A stretch of DNA of 64,000 nucleotides, taken from UBA10649 sp965278945 (GTDB lineage Bacteria; Actinomycetota; Actinomycetes; S36-B12). Location: assembly GCA_965278945.1 (NCBI GenBank), contig OZ257128.1, positions 2,790,001 to 2,854,000 on the forward strand, given 5' to 3'. Position 1 is the stretch's first letter, and each line of letters starts with the position of its first letter. The position numbers and the translations under genes were made by a program. The notes below the pieces were generated by a model. That model was not told the DNA's origin, searched no databases, and saw only the letters and a list, made by a program, of their open reading frames with translations. Shown piece after piece: positions 55,538 to 64,000 of this stretch.

Positions 55538-56212
55538 ATGCACGTAACCACGATGGCCGTCCACGCTCTTGGCCCAGATATTCAGGAAATGCTGCAGAAT
55601 CTCGGCAACATTGCCTTCTGGGTGGTGCTCGGCATCATCTTCGCCGAGTGCGGACTGCTGATCGGCTTCTTCCTGCCCGGCGACTCGCTGCTGTTCATCA
55701 CTGGCCTACTGATCGCCAATGGCTCTATCGACATCAATATTGGCATCGCCTGCTTCCTGCTATTCATCGTCGCGATCATCGGAAACGCCACCGGCTACTG
55801 GATCGGCTTCAAGGCCGGGCCATCACTGTTCAACAAGCCCGACTCAAAGCTGTTCCGCAAGGAGTACGTCGACAAGACCCACGAGTTCTTCGAGAAGTAC
55901 GGGGCACGAGCCATCGTCCTGGCCCGCTTCGTGCCGATCGTTCGCACGTTCATCACCGCTACTGCGGGCGTTGCGAGGATGGACTTCCGCCGCTTCATGA
56001 TCTTCAGCGCAATCGGTGCCCTGCTGTGGGCAGTCGGCGTGACCCTGGCCGGCTACTTCCTCGGCAACATCGAGTTCGTGGAGAAGAACATCGAGTTGAT
56101 CCTGATCCTCGTGGTCTTCATCAGTGTGATTCCCATGGTCATCGAGTACATCCGCCACCGACGCAATCGCCCCGTGGCGACTGAGGAAGCCAGCGACGGC
56201 CTGACCGGCTAG
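55538..56212 (+). CDS. DedA family membrane protein
   Basis: A 224-residue integral membrane protein of the DedA/SNARE-associated (VTT) family, linked to undecaprenyl-phosphate or lipid translocation. Signature: FAECGLLIGFFLPGDSLLFI near the first helices, then the YGARAIVLARFVPIVRTFIT and AGVARMDFRRFMIFSAIGAL segments carrying the conserved arginines. ATG at 55538 fits the family; ATGs at 55553 and 55589 are also in frame. It converges with pyrE (4-base stop overlap). Confidence 0.9.
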   Translation: MHVTTMAVHALGPDIQEMLQNLGNIAFWVVLGIIFAECGLLIGFFLPGDSLLFITGLLIANGSIDINIGIACFLLFIVAIIGNATGYWIGFKAGPSLFNKPDSKLFRKEYVDKTHEFFEKYGARAIVLARFVPIVRTFITATAGVARMDFRRFMIFSAIGALLWAVGVTLAGYFLGNIEFVEKNIELILILVVFISVIPMVIEYIRHRRNRPVATEEASDGLTG

Positions 56213-56751
56213 TCGAGGCCGAGGTCGGCGAGCGAGTACGCGGCGCGATAGGCAAGTCCGCGTTCGATGACCGTCGGACCCGCACCGCGATCGACGATGA
56301 CCGCGACACCCACGACGGTCGCTCCCGCCACGCCAAGGGCATCCACGGCGGTGAGCACGGATGCTCCGGTGGTGGACGTGTCCTCGACAGCTAGCACCGA
56401 TCGCCCGGCCACATCGGGTCCTTCGACGCGACGCTGCAGGCCGTGGTCCTTCTCCGCCTTGCGCACCACGAATGCATCGAGCGGCACGCCGGCGGTGGCG
56501 GAGTCGTGCAGCATGGCGCTCGCCACGGGATCAGCGCCGAGGGTCAGTCCGCCGACGGCCGAGTAGTCCCAGTCAGCGGTGAGTTCGCGCATGACCCGAC
56601 CGACGAGCGGCGCGGCGACGCCGTCGAGCGTGACCCGCCGAAGATCTACGTAGTAGTCGGCTTCGCGGCCGCTGGACAAGATGACCTTTCCGCGCACCAC
56701 CGCCTTGTTGATGATCTCGTCACGCAGCTTGATCCAGGCGTCGCTCGGCAT
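56209..56751 (-). CDS. pyrE: orotate phosphoribosyltransferase
   Basis: A 180-residue pyrimidine enzyme making OMP from orotate and PRPP. SGREADYYVDLRRVTLDGVA, GLTLGADPVASAMLHDSA, the lysine-rich loop VVRKAEKDHGLQRRVEGPDV and the PRPP motif VLAVEDTSTTGASVLTAVDA are present. Isolated from other pyr genes in this window. Confidence 0.94.
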   Translation of the reverse strand: MPSDAWIKLRDEIINKAVVRGKVILSSGREADYYVDLRRVTLDGVAAPLVGRVMRELTADWDYSAVGGLTLGADPVASAMLHDSATAGVPLDAFVVRKAEKDHGLQRRVEGPDVAGRSVLAVEDTSTTGASVLTAVDALGVAGATVVGVAVIVDRGAGPTVIERGLAYRAAYSLADLGLD

Positions 56752-56774
56752 GCGCGCAGCCTAGGCTGCCGAGG

Positions 56775-57197
56775 GTGATCGACGGGACGGTGGTGCTGCT
56801 GCCTACGACCGATGATCACCTCATGGGCTTGCGAGGACGCTTCCTCAAAGCGACCTTCCCGACGCTCGACGTGCTCAGCACCGAAGGGCCTTCGGCGACT
56901 GCGGCGGCTCGCATCTGCGCGGCAATCACGGCCGAGGCCCCCAATCCCCCGTTGACGATCGTCGCGTTCGGCGCGTCCGCGACGCTGCTCCCCGCGATCG
57001 CCCTCGCGCAGCGCAGTGCCCACCGCCAGGTCCGCGAGTACCTCCTCATCGAGCCGGCGCTGCCCGCGGTTTCCGACGCATGGCCCGATGCTTACGTCAC
57101 CGTCTTCTCCGCCGTCTCGCAGCCACAGGCGCGACTGCGAGGCTGGACGGTCCTGCCGCTGCCGTCCGCGGAGGTCTGGGAGCCGGCCGAAGCTTAG
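56775..57197 (+). CDS. hypothetical protein, alpha/beta-hydrolase-like fragment
   Basis: A 140-residue protein starting MIDGTVVLLPTTDDHLMGLR. LTIVAFGASATLLPAIALAQ resembles a nucleophile elbow with Ser replaced by Ala-Ser, and the fold is probably an alpha/beta-hydrolase core without the full catalytic set. No signal peptide. The GTG at 56775 is 23 bases from the divergent pyrE start. It may be a non-catalytic relative. Confidence 0.55.
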   Translation: MIDGTVVLLPTTDDHLMGLRGRFLKATFPTLDVLSTEGPSATAAARICAAITAEAPNPPLTIVAFGASATLLPAIALAQRSAHRQVREYLLIEPALPAVSDAWPDAYVTVFSAVSQPQARLRGWTVLPLPSAEVWEPAEA

Positions 57198-57275
57198 GCA
57201 TGCCTAACGGAGCCGGCTCATATCAATCTGGCCCCAATGGTGTTCGGGTAAGAGAAGTCAACGTAGCGTGGTGCC

Positions 57276-58763
57276 GTGAAGCGACCTGTGCACGCACTGA
57301 CCACATTCGCGTGCGCGCTAGCGCTGACCGTCGTGACGATCGGCATGGCATCGTCGACGTCGGCGTCGGTGGTGACCGCCGGCACGCCAACCGGCGCCCC
57401 GCGCGTCATCAACGGCGACCCGGGCAATCCCGGCCAGTTCCCGTACCTCGTGGCGTTGCTCGACACGGGTCGCCTTGCTAAGGACGGCGCGTTCCAGGCG
57501 CAGTTCTGCGGCGGCACGCTGACGACCCCGACCACCGTCGTCACCGCTGCGCATTGCGTCGTCGATGAGCAGGACGGCAGCGTCACAGCAGCTGGCGACA
57601 TCATGATCGGCTTCGGACACGACCTGAAGGCACCGGGAATCCGAGTCGTGCCCGTCACCGTGGTCACCCCGAGCCCGGTGTACCAGCGCCGTTCCGCGCA
57701 GAACGACGTCGCGGTCCTGACCTTGGCCACCCCCGTCACCGACGTGCCGACTCTGCAGCCGCTGAGCCCAGCAGAAGCACCTTCCTATCTCACCGAGGGC
57801 GCGACGCTCGTCGTTGCCGGATGGGGCAACGTGCTCACCGACGGACGGCAGTTCCCGGCGATCTTCCGCGTAGGCAATCTCGTCCTCTTTCCCGACTCGA
57901 CGTGTGGCGGCGGGGCGCCGTACGTCCTCAACGGCATCAAGTTCCTCGGGTTCGGTCCTGGCGACGCGGATGTCGCGACCATGCTCTGCGCCGCCGGCAC
58001 CACGGGGTCCGGTCAGCGCATCGACAGTTGCCAAGGTGACTCGGGCGGACCGGTAGTCGAGGGAGACGGTCCCGCGGCGCGCCTCATCGGCATCGTCAGT
58101 TGGGGCGAGGCCTGCGCGAGCAACTACCCGGGTGTCTACACGCGCGTCTCGGCGGAGTACGCCTTCCTGGCGGAGAACAATGCCGCTGTTGCGAAACCGC
58201 CGACGGTGGCACCGACGATCACTGTCACTCCCGTGTCGGGGGGCCTGACCGTGTCCTTCGTCGCAGCCGCCGATGGTGGCAGCGTCGTGACGTTCGCCGC
58301 CTCGGCCGTGGATCCCGCTACCGGCGTGGTGACCAACTGCTTCGCCAATCCGACGAAGGACGGCAGCCCGTCGTACTGCACGATCGTCGGCCTGACGAAT
58401 GGAACCGCGTACCAGGTGACGGCTATCTCCGGCAGCCCACAGGGCAACTCGCCACCCACTACCGCCATCGCGGCGACTCCAGTGCCCGTGCCGACCGCGG
58501 GCACCATCCGCAAGTACTCCGAACCCAGCCGCGGCAAGGTGCGCTTCTGGGTGTCACCCAGTCAGGACAACGGCGCACCCCTCACCGCCAACGACCTCAT
58601 CTGCCAACGGTCACCCTCCAAGCCCCAGATGTCCGTAGCGATCGACGCGCGAATCGTGACGATGAGCGGACTTCGTCGCGGTCGCTACCTGTGCTACGTG
58701 CAGGCGACCAACCAGTACGGATCGACGATGTCACCCGTGGTTGCCGTCAAGGTGACGCGCTAG
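57276..58763 (+). CDS. secreted trypsin-like serine protease with C-terminal FN3-like domains
   Basis: A 495-residue S1 peptidase. Signal peptide of about 30 residues, a propeptide to APRVINGD (activation-type N-terminus after Arg43), catalytic His93 (VVTAAHCVV), Asp144 (AQNDVAVLTL), Ser256 (SCQGDSGGPV). Asp250 matches trypsin Asp189, predicting cleavage after Arg or Lys. Two FN3-like repeats follow (residues about 310-400 and 405-495; ATPVPVPTAGTIRKYSEPSR linker), probably for substrate or wall binding. Likely an extracellular degradative protease; GTG at 57276. Confidence 0.92.
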   Translation: MKRPVHALTTFACALALTVVTIGMASSTSASVVTAGTPTGAPRVINGDPGNPGQFPYLVALLDTGRLAKDGAFQAQFCGGTLTTPTTVVTAAHCVVDEQDGSVTAAGDIMIGFGHDLKAPGIRVVPVTVVTPSPVYQRRSAQNDVAVLTLATPVTDVPTLQPLSPAEAPSYLTEGATLVVAGWGNVLTDGRQFPAIFRVGNLVLFPDSTCGGGAPYVLNGIKFLGFGPGDADVATMLCAAGTTGSGQRIDSCQGDSGGPVVEGDGPAARLIGIVSWGEACASNYPGVYTRVSAEYAFLAENNAAVAKPPTVAPTITVTPVSGGLTVSFVAAADGGSVVTFAASAVDPATGVVTNCFANPTKDGSPSYCTIVGLTNGTAYQVTAISGSPQGNSPPTTAIAATPVPVPTAGTIRKYSEPSRGKVRFWVSPSQDNGAPLTANDLICQRSPSKPQMSVAIDARIVTMSGLRRGRYLCYVQATNQYGSTMSPVVAVKVTR

Positions 58764-59851
58764 GACCTCGTCGTCAGGAGCCCTAACGAAGCCCGGCGCG
58801 ATGCCGCCGTCTGCGCCTGGACCTGCATGAACAGGGCCTCGCGAACGCGTCGTTCGGCGGACTGACCGGACCGCATGGCGGCGCCCGCACGCGCGACGAT
58901 GACCGCAGTGGTGGCACGCATGAGGAAATCGAGGGCTCGGGCTCGCAGCGCCAGATGCTGCGCGATCGGCGTCCCGGGGTCATCGAGCGCGTCGTACGAA
59001 AGTCGGCGAAGCGACCGGCACTCCTCGACGAGAACACGCGCAGTCATCACGATCGCCTCGTCCGACCGCTGCTCGCCGAGCGCGTCAAGTTCGGCCAACG
59101 CGCCCCGAGCGATGCCGAATACCGCAGGATTCACGCCGGCTGAGGTGCGCAGGTCCTTGTCGAGCCACTCGGCACGATCGAGGACCGCACCGACCAGTTC
59201 GCCGGGAACGGTCACGCCGTTTAGTCGGACCGGTCGGGTGTATGTGCCGCCCATGGCGAGCAGCTCCAGCGGAGGCCCGACCTCGATGCCAGGCAATTGC
59301 TGCGACGACCTCCCCGCGGGCAGGAAGCAGCACACGAACGAACCGGCGTCGTCACCTGAGCCCTGGGCCATCACCATCACGGTGTCCGCGATGTCCCACG
59401 ACGTCACCCAGTCGAGCGTCCCATCCAGCCGCCACCCTTCCGCAGTCCTGGTCGCGACCGGATTGGGCGGACCGGGCCTGCGGACGTGGGCGAACGCGAC
59501 GGCAGCCAGCGATCCTCCGGACCGAAGCCCGGGCAGCAGTTCGTGCGAGGGTGATGAGGCCTCCAGGATGCGCAACGGAGTGAAGTGCTGGACCCAGCAG
59601 AACCAGGTCGACGCATCGCTTCCGGCGATCAGTTCCGCCAGCTCGCGCTGCGCTGCATCCGGGGTCAGCGGGCTGCCCAGTAGTCCCGCGGAAGCCAGTG
59701 CGTCGATCGTCGATCGCCGCACCCCCGACGAGTCGGCTTCGGCGGCGTGCGGAGCGACGACGTCGGTGATCACCCGGCGTGCCGCGGTGTCGATGCCCGA
59801 GAACGCTGGACCCACCGGGTCGCGCTGCGGGAACGCCGGGGCATCGCTCAC
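58760..59851 (-). CDS. acyl-CoA dehydrogenase-like flavoprotein
   Basis: A 363-residue protein with the acyl-CoA dehydrogenase/monooxygenase layout: an N-terminal helical domain (LIAGSDASTWFCWVQHFTPL), a middle beta domain (LDGTLDWVTSWDIADTVMVM) and a C-terminal helical domain (DFLMRATTAVIVARAGAAMR). The glutamate base of classic acyl-CoA dehydrogenases is not obvious, and the sequence is nearer the DszC/HpaH-like flavin monooxygenase group. GTG at 59851; divergent from an aminotransferase gene (37 bases). Confidence 0.78.
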   Translation of the reverse strand: MSDAPAFPQRDPVGPAFSGIDTAARRVITDVVAPHAAEADSSGVRRSTIDALASAGLLGSPLTPDAAQRELAELIAGSDASTWFCWVQHFTPLRILEASSPSHELLPGLRSGGSLAAVAFAHVRRPGPPNPVATRTAEGWRLDGTLDWVTSWDIADTVMVMAQGSGDDAGSFVCCFLPAGRSSQQLPGIEVGPPLELLAMGGTYTRPVRLNGVTVPGELVGAVLDRAEWLDKDLRTSAGVNPAVFGIARGALAELDALGEQRSDEAIVMTARVLVEECRSLRRLSYDALDDPGTPIAQHLALRARALDFLMRATTAVIVARAGAAMRSGQSAERRVREALFMQVQAQTAASRRASLGLLTTRS

Positions 59852-59888
59852 TGCGTCACCGTACCGACCACCGCCTAAGGTTTCGATC

Positions 59889-61064
59889 ATGTCTGTTCGG
59901 CGCCCGCCGCTCGTCCCGCGCATGACCGAGCACTCGGTCTCGATCTTCGCCGAGATGTCGACGCTCGCCCTTGAGGTCGGTGCGATCAACCTCGGGCAGG
60001 GATATCCCGACACCGACGGTCCTGATGAGCTGAAGGACGTCGTCATCTCGGCCATCCGCGACGGCCGCGGCAACCAGTACCCGCCGCCGCACGGGCTTCC
60101 CCTGCTGCGCGAGGCGATCGCGGCGCACCAGGAACGCTTCTACGGGCTACGCATCGACCCGGTGACCGAGGTCGTTGTCGGAACCGGGGCATCGGAGGTC
60201 ATCCAGTCCGCCCTCCTCGCGTTGGTGGACGAGGGCGACGAGGTCGTCGTGTTCGAGCCATGGTTCGACATCTACATCGCGGGCATCTCGCTCGCGCGCG
60301 GCGTGCGCGTCGGCGTTCCCATGAGCGGACCGGACCTGCGTCCTGACCTCGTCGCACTCGAGGCCGCGATCACATCCCGCACTCGGGTGATCCTCCTGAA
60401 CTCCCCGCACAATCCGACAGGCGTGGTGTTCACGCCCGATGAGCTCGCGGAGGTCGCGCGCATCGCGATCAAGCACGACGTGATCGTGATCTCCGACGAG
60501 GCCTATGAGCACCTGTGGTTCGACGAGCACGCGCACGTGCCGATCAGCACGCTTCCGGGCATGTGGGACCGCACGATCACCGTCGGCTCGGGCGGCAAGA
60601 GCTTCTCCTTCACGGGGTGGAAGGTCGGGTGGGCCAGCGGGCCGAAGGAGCTCATCGCGGCCGTACGCGTCGTGCGCCAGCACCTGTCCTACGTCTCCGG
60701 CGGACCATTCCAGTACGCGATGGCGGTAGGACTCGGACTGCCCGATTCCTACTTCGAGGACTTCCGCAGGGACCTGCAACTCAAGCGCGACCTGCTCGGC
60801 GGGGGTCTTGCCGACCTCGGCTTCGGCGTCATCTCGCCGCAAGGCACGTACTTCATCACGACGGACGTGCGACCACTCGGGTACGCCGACGGACTTACGT
60901 TCTGCCGCGAGCTGCCCTCTCGCGCGGGCGTGGTTGCCATCCCGCATCAGGTCTTCTGCGATGACCCGTCGATCGGTGCGCCGTATGTGCGGTGGGCGTT
61001 CTGCAAGAAGACAGAGGTCCTGACTGAGGCTCTCGACCGGTTGACGAGCGGGTTGCGGGCGTAG
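59889..61064 (+). CDS. class I/II aminotransferase (DapC/YbdL-like)
   Basis: A 391-residue fold-type I enzyme: INLGQGYPDTDGPDELKDVV, YPPPHGLPLLREAIAAHQER, ILLNSPHNPTGVVFTPDELA, VISDEAYEHLWFDE (PLP Asp), and the Schiff-base lysine in TVGSGGKSFSFTGWKVGWAS. It fits the methionine/kynurenine/N-succinyldiaminopimelate aminotransferase group; which one is undecidable by motif. A DUF4031 gene follows after 2 bases, so they form an operon. Confidence 0.89.
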   Translation: MSVRRPPLVPRMTEHSVSIFAEMSTLALEVGAINLGQGYPDTDGPDELKDVVISAIRDGRGNQYPPPHGLPLLREAIAAHQERFYGLRIDPVTEVVVGTGASEVIQSALLALVDEGDEVVVFEPWFDIYIAGISLARGVRVGVPMSGPDLRPDLVALEAAITSRTRVILLNSPHNPTGVVFTPDELAEVARIAIKHDVIVISDEAYEHLWFDEHAHVPISTLPGMWDRTITVGSGGKSFSFTGWKVGWASGPKELIAAVRVVRQHLSYVSGGPFQYAMAVGLGLPDSYFEDFRRDLQLKRDLLGGGLADLGFGVISPQGTYFITTDVRPLGYADGLTFCRELPSRAGVVAIPHQVFCDDPSIGAPYVRWAFCKKTEVLTEALDRLTSGLRA

Positions 61065-61066
61065 CG

Positions 61067-61342
61067 GTGGCGATCCTCGTCGACGACTGCGTGTGGCCGT
61101 GGCGCGACCTGATGTGGTGTCACATGGTCAGTGACACAAGCCTGGACGAACTGCACGCGTTCGCTCAGTGGATCGGCATACCCGAGCGAGGATTCCAGGG
61201 CGATCACTACGACATCCCCGAGGAGGCGCGCGCAGTAGCCGTTGCCGAAGGCGCGCTCGAAGTCACGTCACGTGCGGTTGTCGAGGCCCTGCGCGCCTCG
61301 GGGCTTCGACTGCGGAAGCACGAGCAGCACGGGAGTATCTGA
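61067..61342 (+). CDS. DUF4031 domain protein
   Basis: A 91-residue protein MAILVDDCVWPWRDLMWCHM, SDTSLDELHAFAQWIGIPER, then GDHYDIPEEARAVAVAEGA: the DUF4031 hallmark of small actinobacterial proteins. Function unknown. The GTG at 61067 is 2 bases after the aminotransferase stop; the next gene starts 2 bases after its own stop, so the three form one transcript. Confidence 0.85.
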   Translation: MAILVDDCVWPWRDLMWCHMVSDTSLDELHAFAQWIGIPERGFQGDHYDIPEEARAVAVAEGALEVTSRAVVEALRASGLRLRKHEQHGSI

Positions 61343-61344
61343 CC

Positions 61345-62082
61345 GTGGCTGACTGGCTCCGCGAGACCATCCTCGACTCCGGACGCCTGCCAGCCCTGCT
61401 CGCAATCATCGCGTTCATCGCCACGTTCACCATCACCCGCACCATCACGCTCCGGATCCGCGCCCGTGCGACCAGCGCTTCGGCCGAGGCTGAGCCGTCG
61501 AAGGTCAAGGACGTGTACATCGGCGGAGTTCACATCCACCACCAGGTGTGGGGGATCCTGCTCATCCTCCTGGTGGGCGTACTACTGCTTCGCTATCAGC
61601 CCGAGGGCTTCTGGCTCAACGCAGCGGGCGTCGCATTCGGCATCGGTGCCGCGCTGACCCTGGACGAATACGCGCTCTGGCTGCACCTCGACGATGTCTA
61701 CTGGTCCGAGGAGGGACGCAAGTCGATCGACGCCGTGCTCATCGCCGGTGCCCTGGGCATCGCGCTGCTGCTCGGCGCCTCGCCCGTCGACTGGAGTTCA
61801 AGCACCGCGGACGAGCTCGGCATCGCGCTGAGCCTCGTCATCGTCGGGATCCACCTGACGTACACGTCCATCTGCCTACTCAAGGGAAAGCTCGTCACCG
61901 GGCTACTTGGCTTTCCGCTGCCGGTGTTCGGCCTCGTCGGGTCGATCCGGCTGGCCAAGCCCGGCTCGTTCTGGGCGAAGCGCTTCTACTCGGCAGAGAA
62001 GATCGCCAAGGCGGACAAGCGCTTCGTCGTCAAGCAGCGCACCCTGCGCGATCGGTTCGAGGACCTGTTCTTCACTAAGTAG
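61345..62082 (+). CDS. integral membrane protein, multi-pass, HIHHQVWG motif
   Basis: A 245-residue protein with about six helices. YIGGVHIHHQVWGILLILLV carries three clustered histidines and IGAALTLDEYALWLHLDDVY is acidic, a pattern of conserved membrane proteins that may bind metal or heme-like ligands (inference). The cytoplasmic C-terminus is basic (LRDRFEDLFFTK). GTG at 61345; the stop overlaps the convergent clpB stop by 8 bases. No family assigned. Confidence 0.72.
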   Translation: MADWLRETILDSGRLPALLAIIAFIATFTITRTITLRIRARATSASAEAEPSKVKDVYIGGVHIHHQVWGILLILLVGVLLLRYQPEGFWLNAAGVAFGIGAALTLDEYALWLHLDDVYWSEEGRKSIDAVLIAGALGIALLLGASPVDWSSSTADELGIALSLVIVGIHLTYTSICLLKGKLVTGLLGFPLPVFGLVGSIRLAKPGSFWAKRFYSAEKIAKADKRFVVKQRTLRDRFEDLFFTK

Positions 62083-64000
62083 CCGACAGCACGAGGTCAC
62101 TGCCGTCGGCGAGTGCGTCGACGATCACCTCGTCACCATCGCGAATGTCCCCGGACAGGATCCCCTTGGCCAGCTTGTCGCCGACGGCAACCTGAACGAG
62201 CCGCCGCAGCGGCCGCGCACCGTAGATCGGGTCGAAGCCGCGATCGACGAGCCACGCCTTGGCCGCGTCGGTGACGGACAGTGCGATGCGCCTGTCGGTG
62301 AGCCGCTTCTGCAGGTGCGCGAGCTGGATATCGGCCACGTGCGTGAGCTGCTCGCGGTCCAACGGCTCGAAAGTGACAACGCCGTCGAGGCGGTTGAGGA
62401 ATTCGGGCCGGAACTGCTGGCGCACCAGGGCGAGCACCTGCTCCTTGCGCTCCTCGTAGGGAACCGTGAGATCGACCAGGAACGACGATCCGAGATTCGA
62501 TGTGAGGATGAGCATCACGTTGCGGAAGTCGACGGTGCGTCCTTGTCCATCGGTGAGGCGGCCGTCATCGAGCACTTGCAGCAGGATGTCGAAGACCTCC
62601 GGATGAGCCTTCTCCACCTCGTCGAGAAGCAGGACTGAGTACGGGCGCCGGCGAACCGCCTCGGTCAGCTGACCGCCCTCCTCGTAGCCGACGTATCCGG
62701 GCGGCGCGCCAACGAGTCGAGCGACCGAGTGCTTCTCGGAGTACTCGCTCATGTCGATGCGCACCATCGCGCGCTCGTCGTCGAACAGGTACTCGGCCAG
62801 CGCCTTGGCGAGCTCGGTCTTGCCGACGCCGGTTGGTCCTAGGAACATGAACGAGCCGGTCGGACGGTCCGGGTCGGAGATGCCCGCGCGAGCGCGGCGC
62901 ACCGCGTCGCTGACCTCGCGAACGGCCTCGTCCTGGCCGACCACGCGCTTGCCGAGCTCGGCCTCCATGCGCAGCAGCTTCGCGGTCTCACCCTCGAGCA
63001 GACGGCCGGCCGGGATGCCCGTCCACACCGCGACGACCTGCGCGATGTCGTCGGCGGTGACCTCCTCCTTGACCATCGCGGAGCGCTCGTTTGTCTCGGC
63101 GGTGACGCGTGCGAGCTCCTCCTCGAAGGTCGGCAACTCCGCATACAGGATGCGCGATGCCTGCTCGAAGTCCCCCGATCGCTGAGCGCGCTCGGCAGTC
63201 GCCCGAAGCTCGTCGATCAGAACCTTGATCTCGCCGATCCGGTCAAGGCCCTTCTTCTCGGTCTCCCAGCGCGCGCGCAGCGCGCCGAGTTCCTCGTCCT
63301 TGTCGGCGATCTCAGCGCGGATCTTTACCAGGCGTTCCTGCGATGCCTCGTCGGTCTCCTTGGCGACCGCCATTTCCTCCATGCGCAGGCGATCCACCTG
63401 ACGCTGCAGCACGTCGATCTCCTCGGGTGAGGAGTCGATCTCCATGCGTAGTCGCGACGCGGCCTCGTCCATCAGGTCGATGGCCTTGTCGGGCAGGAAG
63501 CGCGAGGTGATGTAGCGATCGGACAGCGTCGCGGCGGCGACTAGTGCCGAGTCGGAGATGACAACCTTGTGGTGCGCCTCGTACTTCTCCTTGATGCCAC
63601 GAAGGATGGCGATCGTGTCCTCGACCGAGGGCTGGCTGACGTAGACCTGCTGGAAGCGGCGCTCGAGGGCCGCGTCCTTCTCGATGTACTTGCGGTACTC
63701 GTCGAGAGTCGTCGCACCGATCATGCGCAGTTCACCTCGCGCGAGCAGCGGCTTGAGCATGTTGCCCGCATCCATCGCGGACTCCCCGCTCGCACCGGTG
63801 CCGACCACGGTGTGCAGTTCGTCGATGAAGGTGATGATCTGCCCGTCGGCGCCCTTGATCTCGTCGAGCACAGCCTTCAGTCGCTCCTCGAACTCGCCGC
63901 GGTACTTCGCCCCCGCGACCATCGCGCCGAGGTCGAGGGCGATGAGCGACTTGCCCTGCAACGAGGTGGGGACGTCGCCCTCGACGATGCGGCGGGCGAG
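62075..64000 (-). CDS. clpB: ATP-dependent chaperone ClpB (partial, runs off right edge)
   Basis: The last 641 residues of the Hsp100 disaggregase that rescues aggregated proteins with DnaK. The window begins within AAA-1 (MQGKSLIALDLGAMVAGAKY, Walker B IITFIDELHTVVG); the middle coiled-coil (about 200-330 in the visible part) and AAA-2 with Walker A GPTGVGKTELAKALAE, Walker B VLLLDEVEKAHPEV and the C-terminal domain (FDPIYGARPLRRLVQ) are complete. AAA-1 Walker A and the N-terminal domain lie outside the window. Confidence 0.96.
   Translation of the reverse strand, partial: LARRIVEGDVPTSLQGKSLIALDLGAMVAGAKYRGEFEERLKAVLDEIKGADGQIITFIDELHTVVGTGASGESAMDAGNMLKPLLARGELRMIGATTLDEYRKYIEKDAALERRFQQVYVSQPSVEDTIAILRGIKEKYEAHHKVVISDSALVAAATLSDRYITSRFLPDKAIDLMDEAASRLRMEIDSSPEEIDVLQRQVDRLRMEEMAVAKETDEASQERLVKIRAEIADKDEELGALRARWETEKKGLDRIGEIKVLIDELRATAERAQRSGDFEQASRILYAELPTFEEELARVTAETNERSAMVKEEVTADDIAQVVAVWTGIPAGRLLEGETAKLLRMEAELGKRVVGQDEAVREVSDAVRRARAGISDPDRPTGSFMFLGPTGVGKTELAKALAEYLFDDERAMVRIDMSEYSEKHSVARLVGAPPGYVGYEEGGQLTEAVRRRPYSVLLLDEVEKAHPEVFDILLQVLDDGRLTDGQGRTVDFRNVMLILTSNLGSSFLVDLTVPYEERKEQVLALVRQQFRPEFLNRLDGVVTFEPLDREQLTHVADIQLAHLQKRLTDRRIALSVTDAAKAWLVDRGFDPIYGARPLRRLVQVAVGDKLAKGILSGDIRDGDEVIVDALADGSDLVLSAT

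Overview
The window is a 64 kb piece of a high-GC actinobacterial chromosome. The evidence is a set of lineage markers: a BldC-type regulator next to a leucine/valine dehydrogenase and a DUF3073 protein beside purM-purF, DUF3151 next to class II fructose-bisphosphate aldolase, a DUF222/HNH protein, small-type PurL with separate PurQ and PurS, an F420/PPOX-type flavoprotein, and many GTG starts. Genes are dense, and stop/start overlaps (GTGA, ATGA, TGATG) are very common. I cannot name the genus. I see no rRNA, tRNA, CRISPR array, prophage or insertion sequence.

Layout. (1) 1-5.7 kb, minus strand: an FtsX-type permease with two ABC ATPases, followed by a secreted seven-bladed NHL-type propeller protein cut by the window edge. 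(2) 5.7-26 kb: mixed accessory and housekeeping genes. These include a secreted HNH nuclease, methylglyoxal synthase, two DinB-fold proteins, MFS exporters (one in a MarR-controlled operon with an isochorismatase-like hydrolase), a secreted M15-like peptidase, SDR, GNAT and flavoprotein genes, a CopC-like protein, pterin carbinolamine dehydratase, a KstD-like flavoprotein, a lipoprotein nuclease, PPK2, SulP and PlsC. (3) 26.5-30.9 kb: bldC, vdh, the DUF3073 gene, purM and purF. (4) 30.9-35.0 kb: a polyamine-type ABC importer operon (potA-potD-potB-potC). (5) 35-51.2 kb, minus strand: the remaining purine genes purS-Q-L and purD-B-C, then purA, interleaved with a phosphoesterase, galE, a class III aminotransferase, a DUF222 nuclease, an HAD hydrolase and a tandem GNAT. 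(6) 51-64 kb: renalase-like oxidase, DUF3151, fba, MFS, a SPOUT methyltransferase, DedA, pyrE, a secreted trypsin, an acyl-CoA-dehydrogenase-like protein, a class I aminotransferase, DUF4031, a membrane protein and clpB (cut by the right edge).

Together purF, purD, purL/Q/S, purM, purC, purB and purA supply most of the route from PRPP to AMP. purN, purK/E and purH are not in the window. Several genes carry apparent single-base lesions: purF and potC each have one extra base, and a deazaflavin-dependent reductase gene has an in-frame TAG plus a frameshift. Because purF should be essential, sequencing or assembly error is the first explanation to exclude.

No clearly new biological system stands out. 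The items most worth a second look are the two-ATPase/FtsX/propeller operon, the paired stem-loop element near 7.9-8.3 kb, a 20-bp perfect inverted repeat between two divergent genes near 22.6 kb, and several small membrane proteins.
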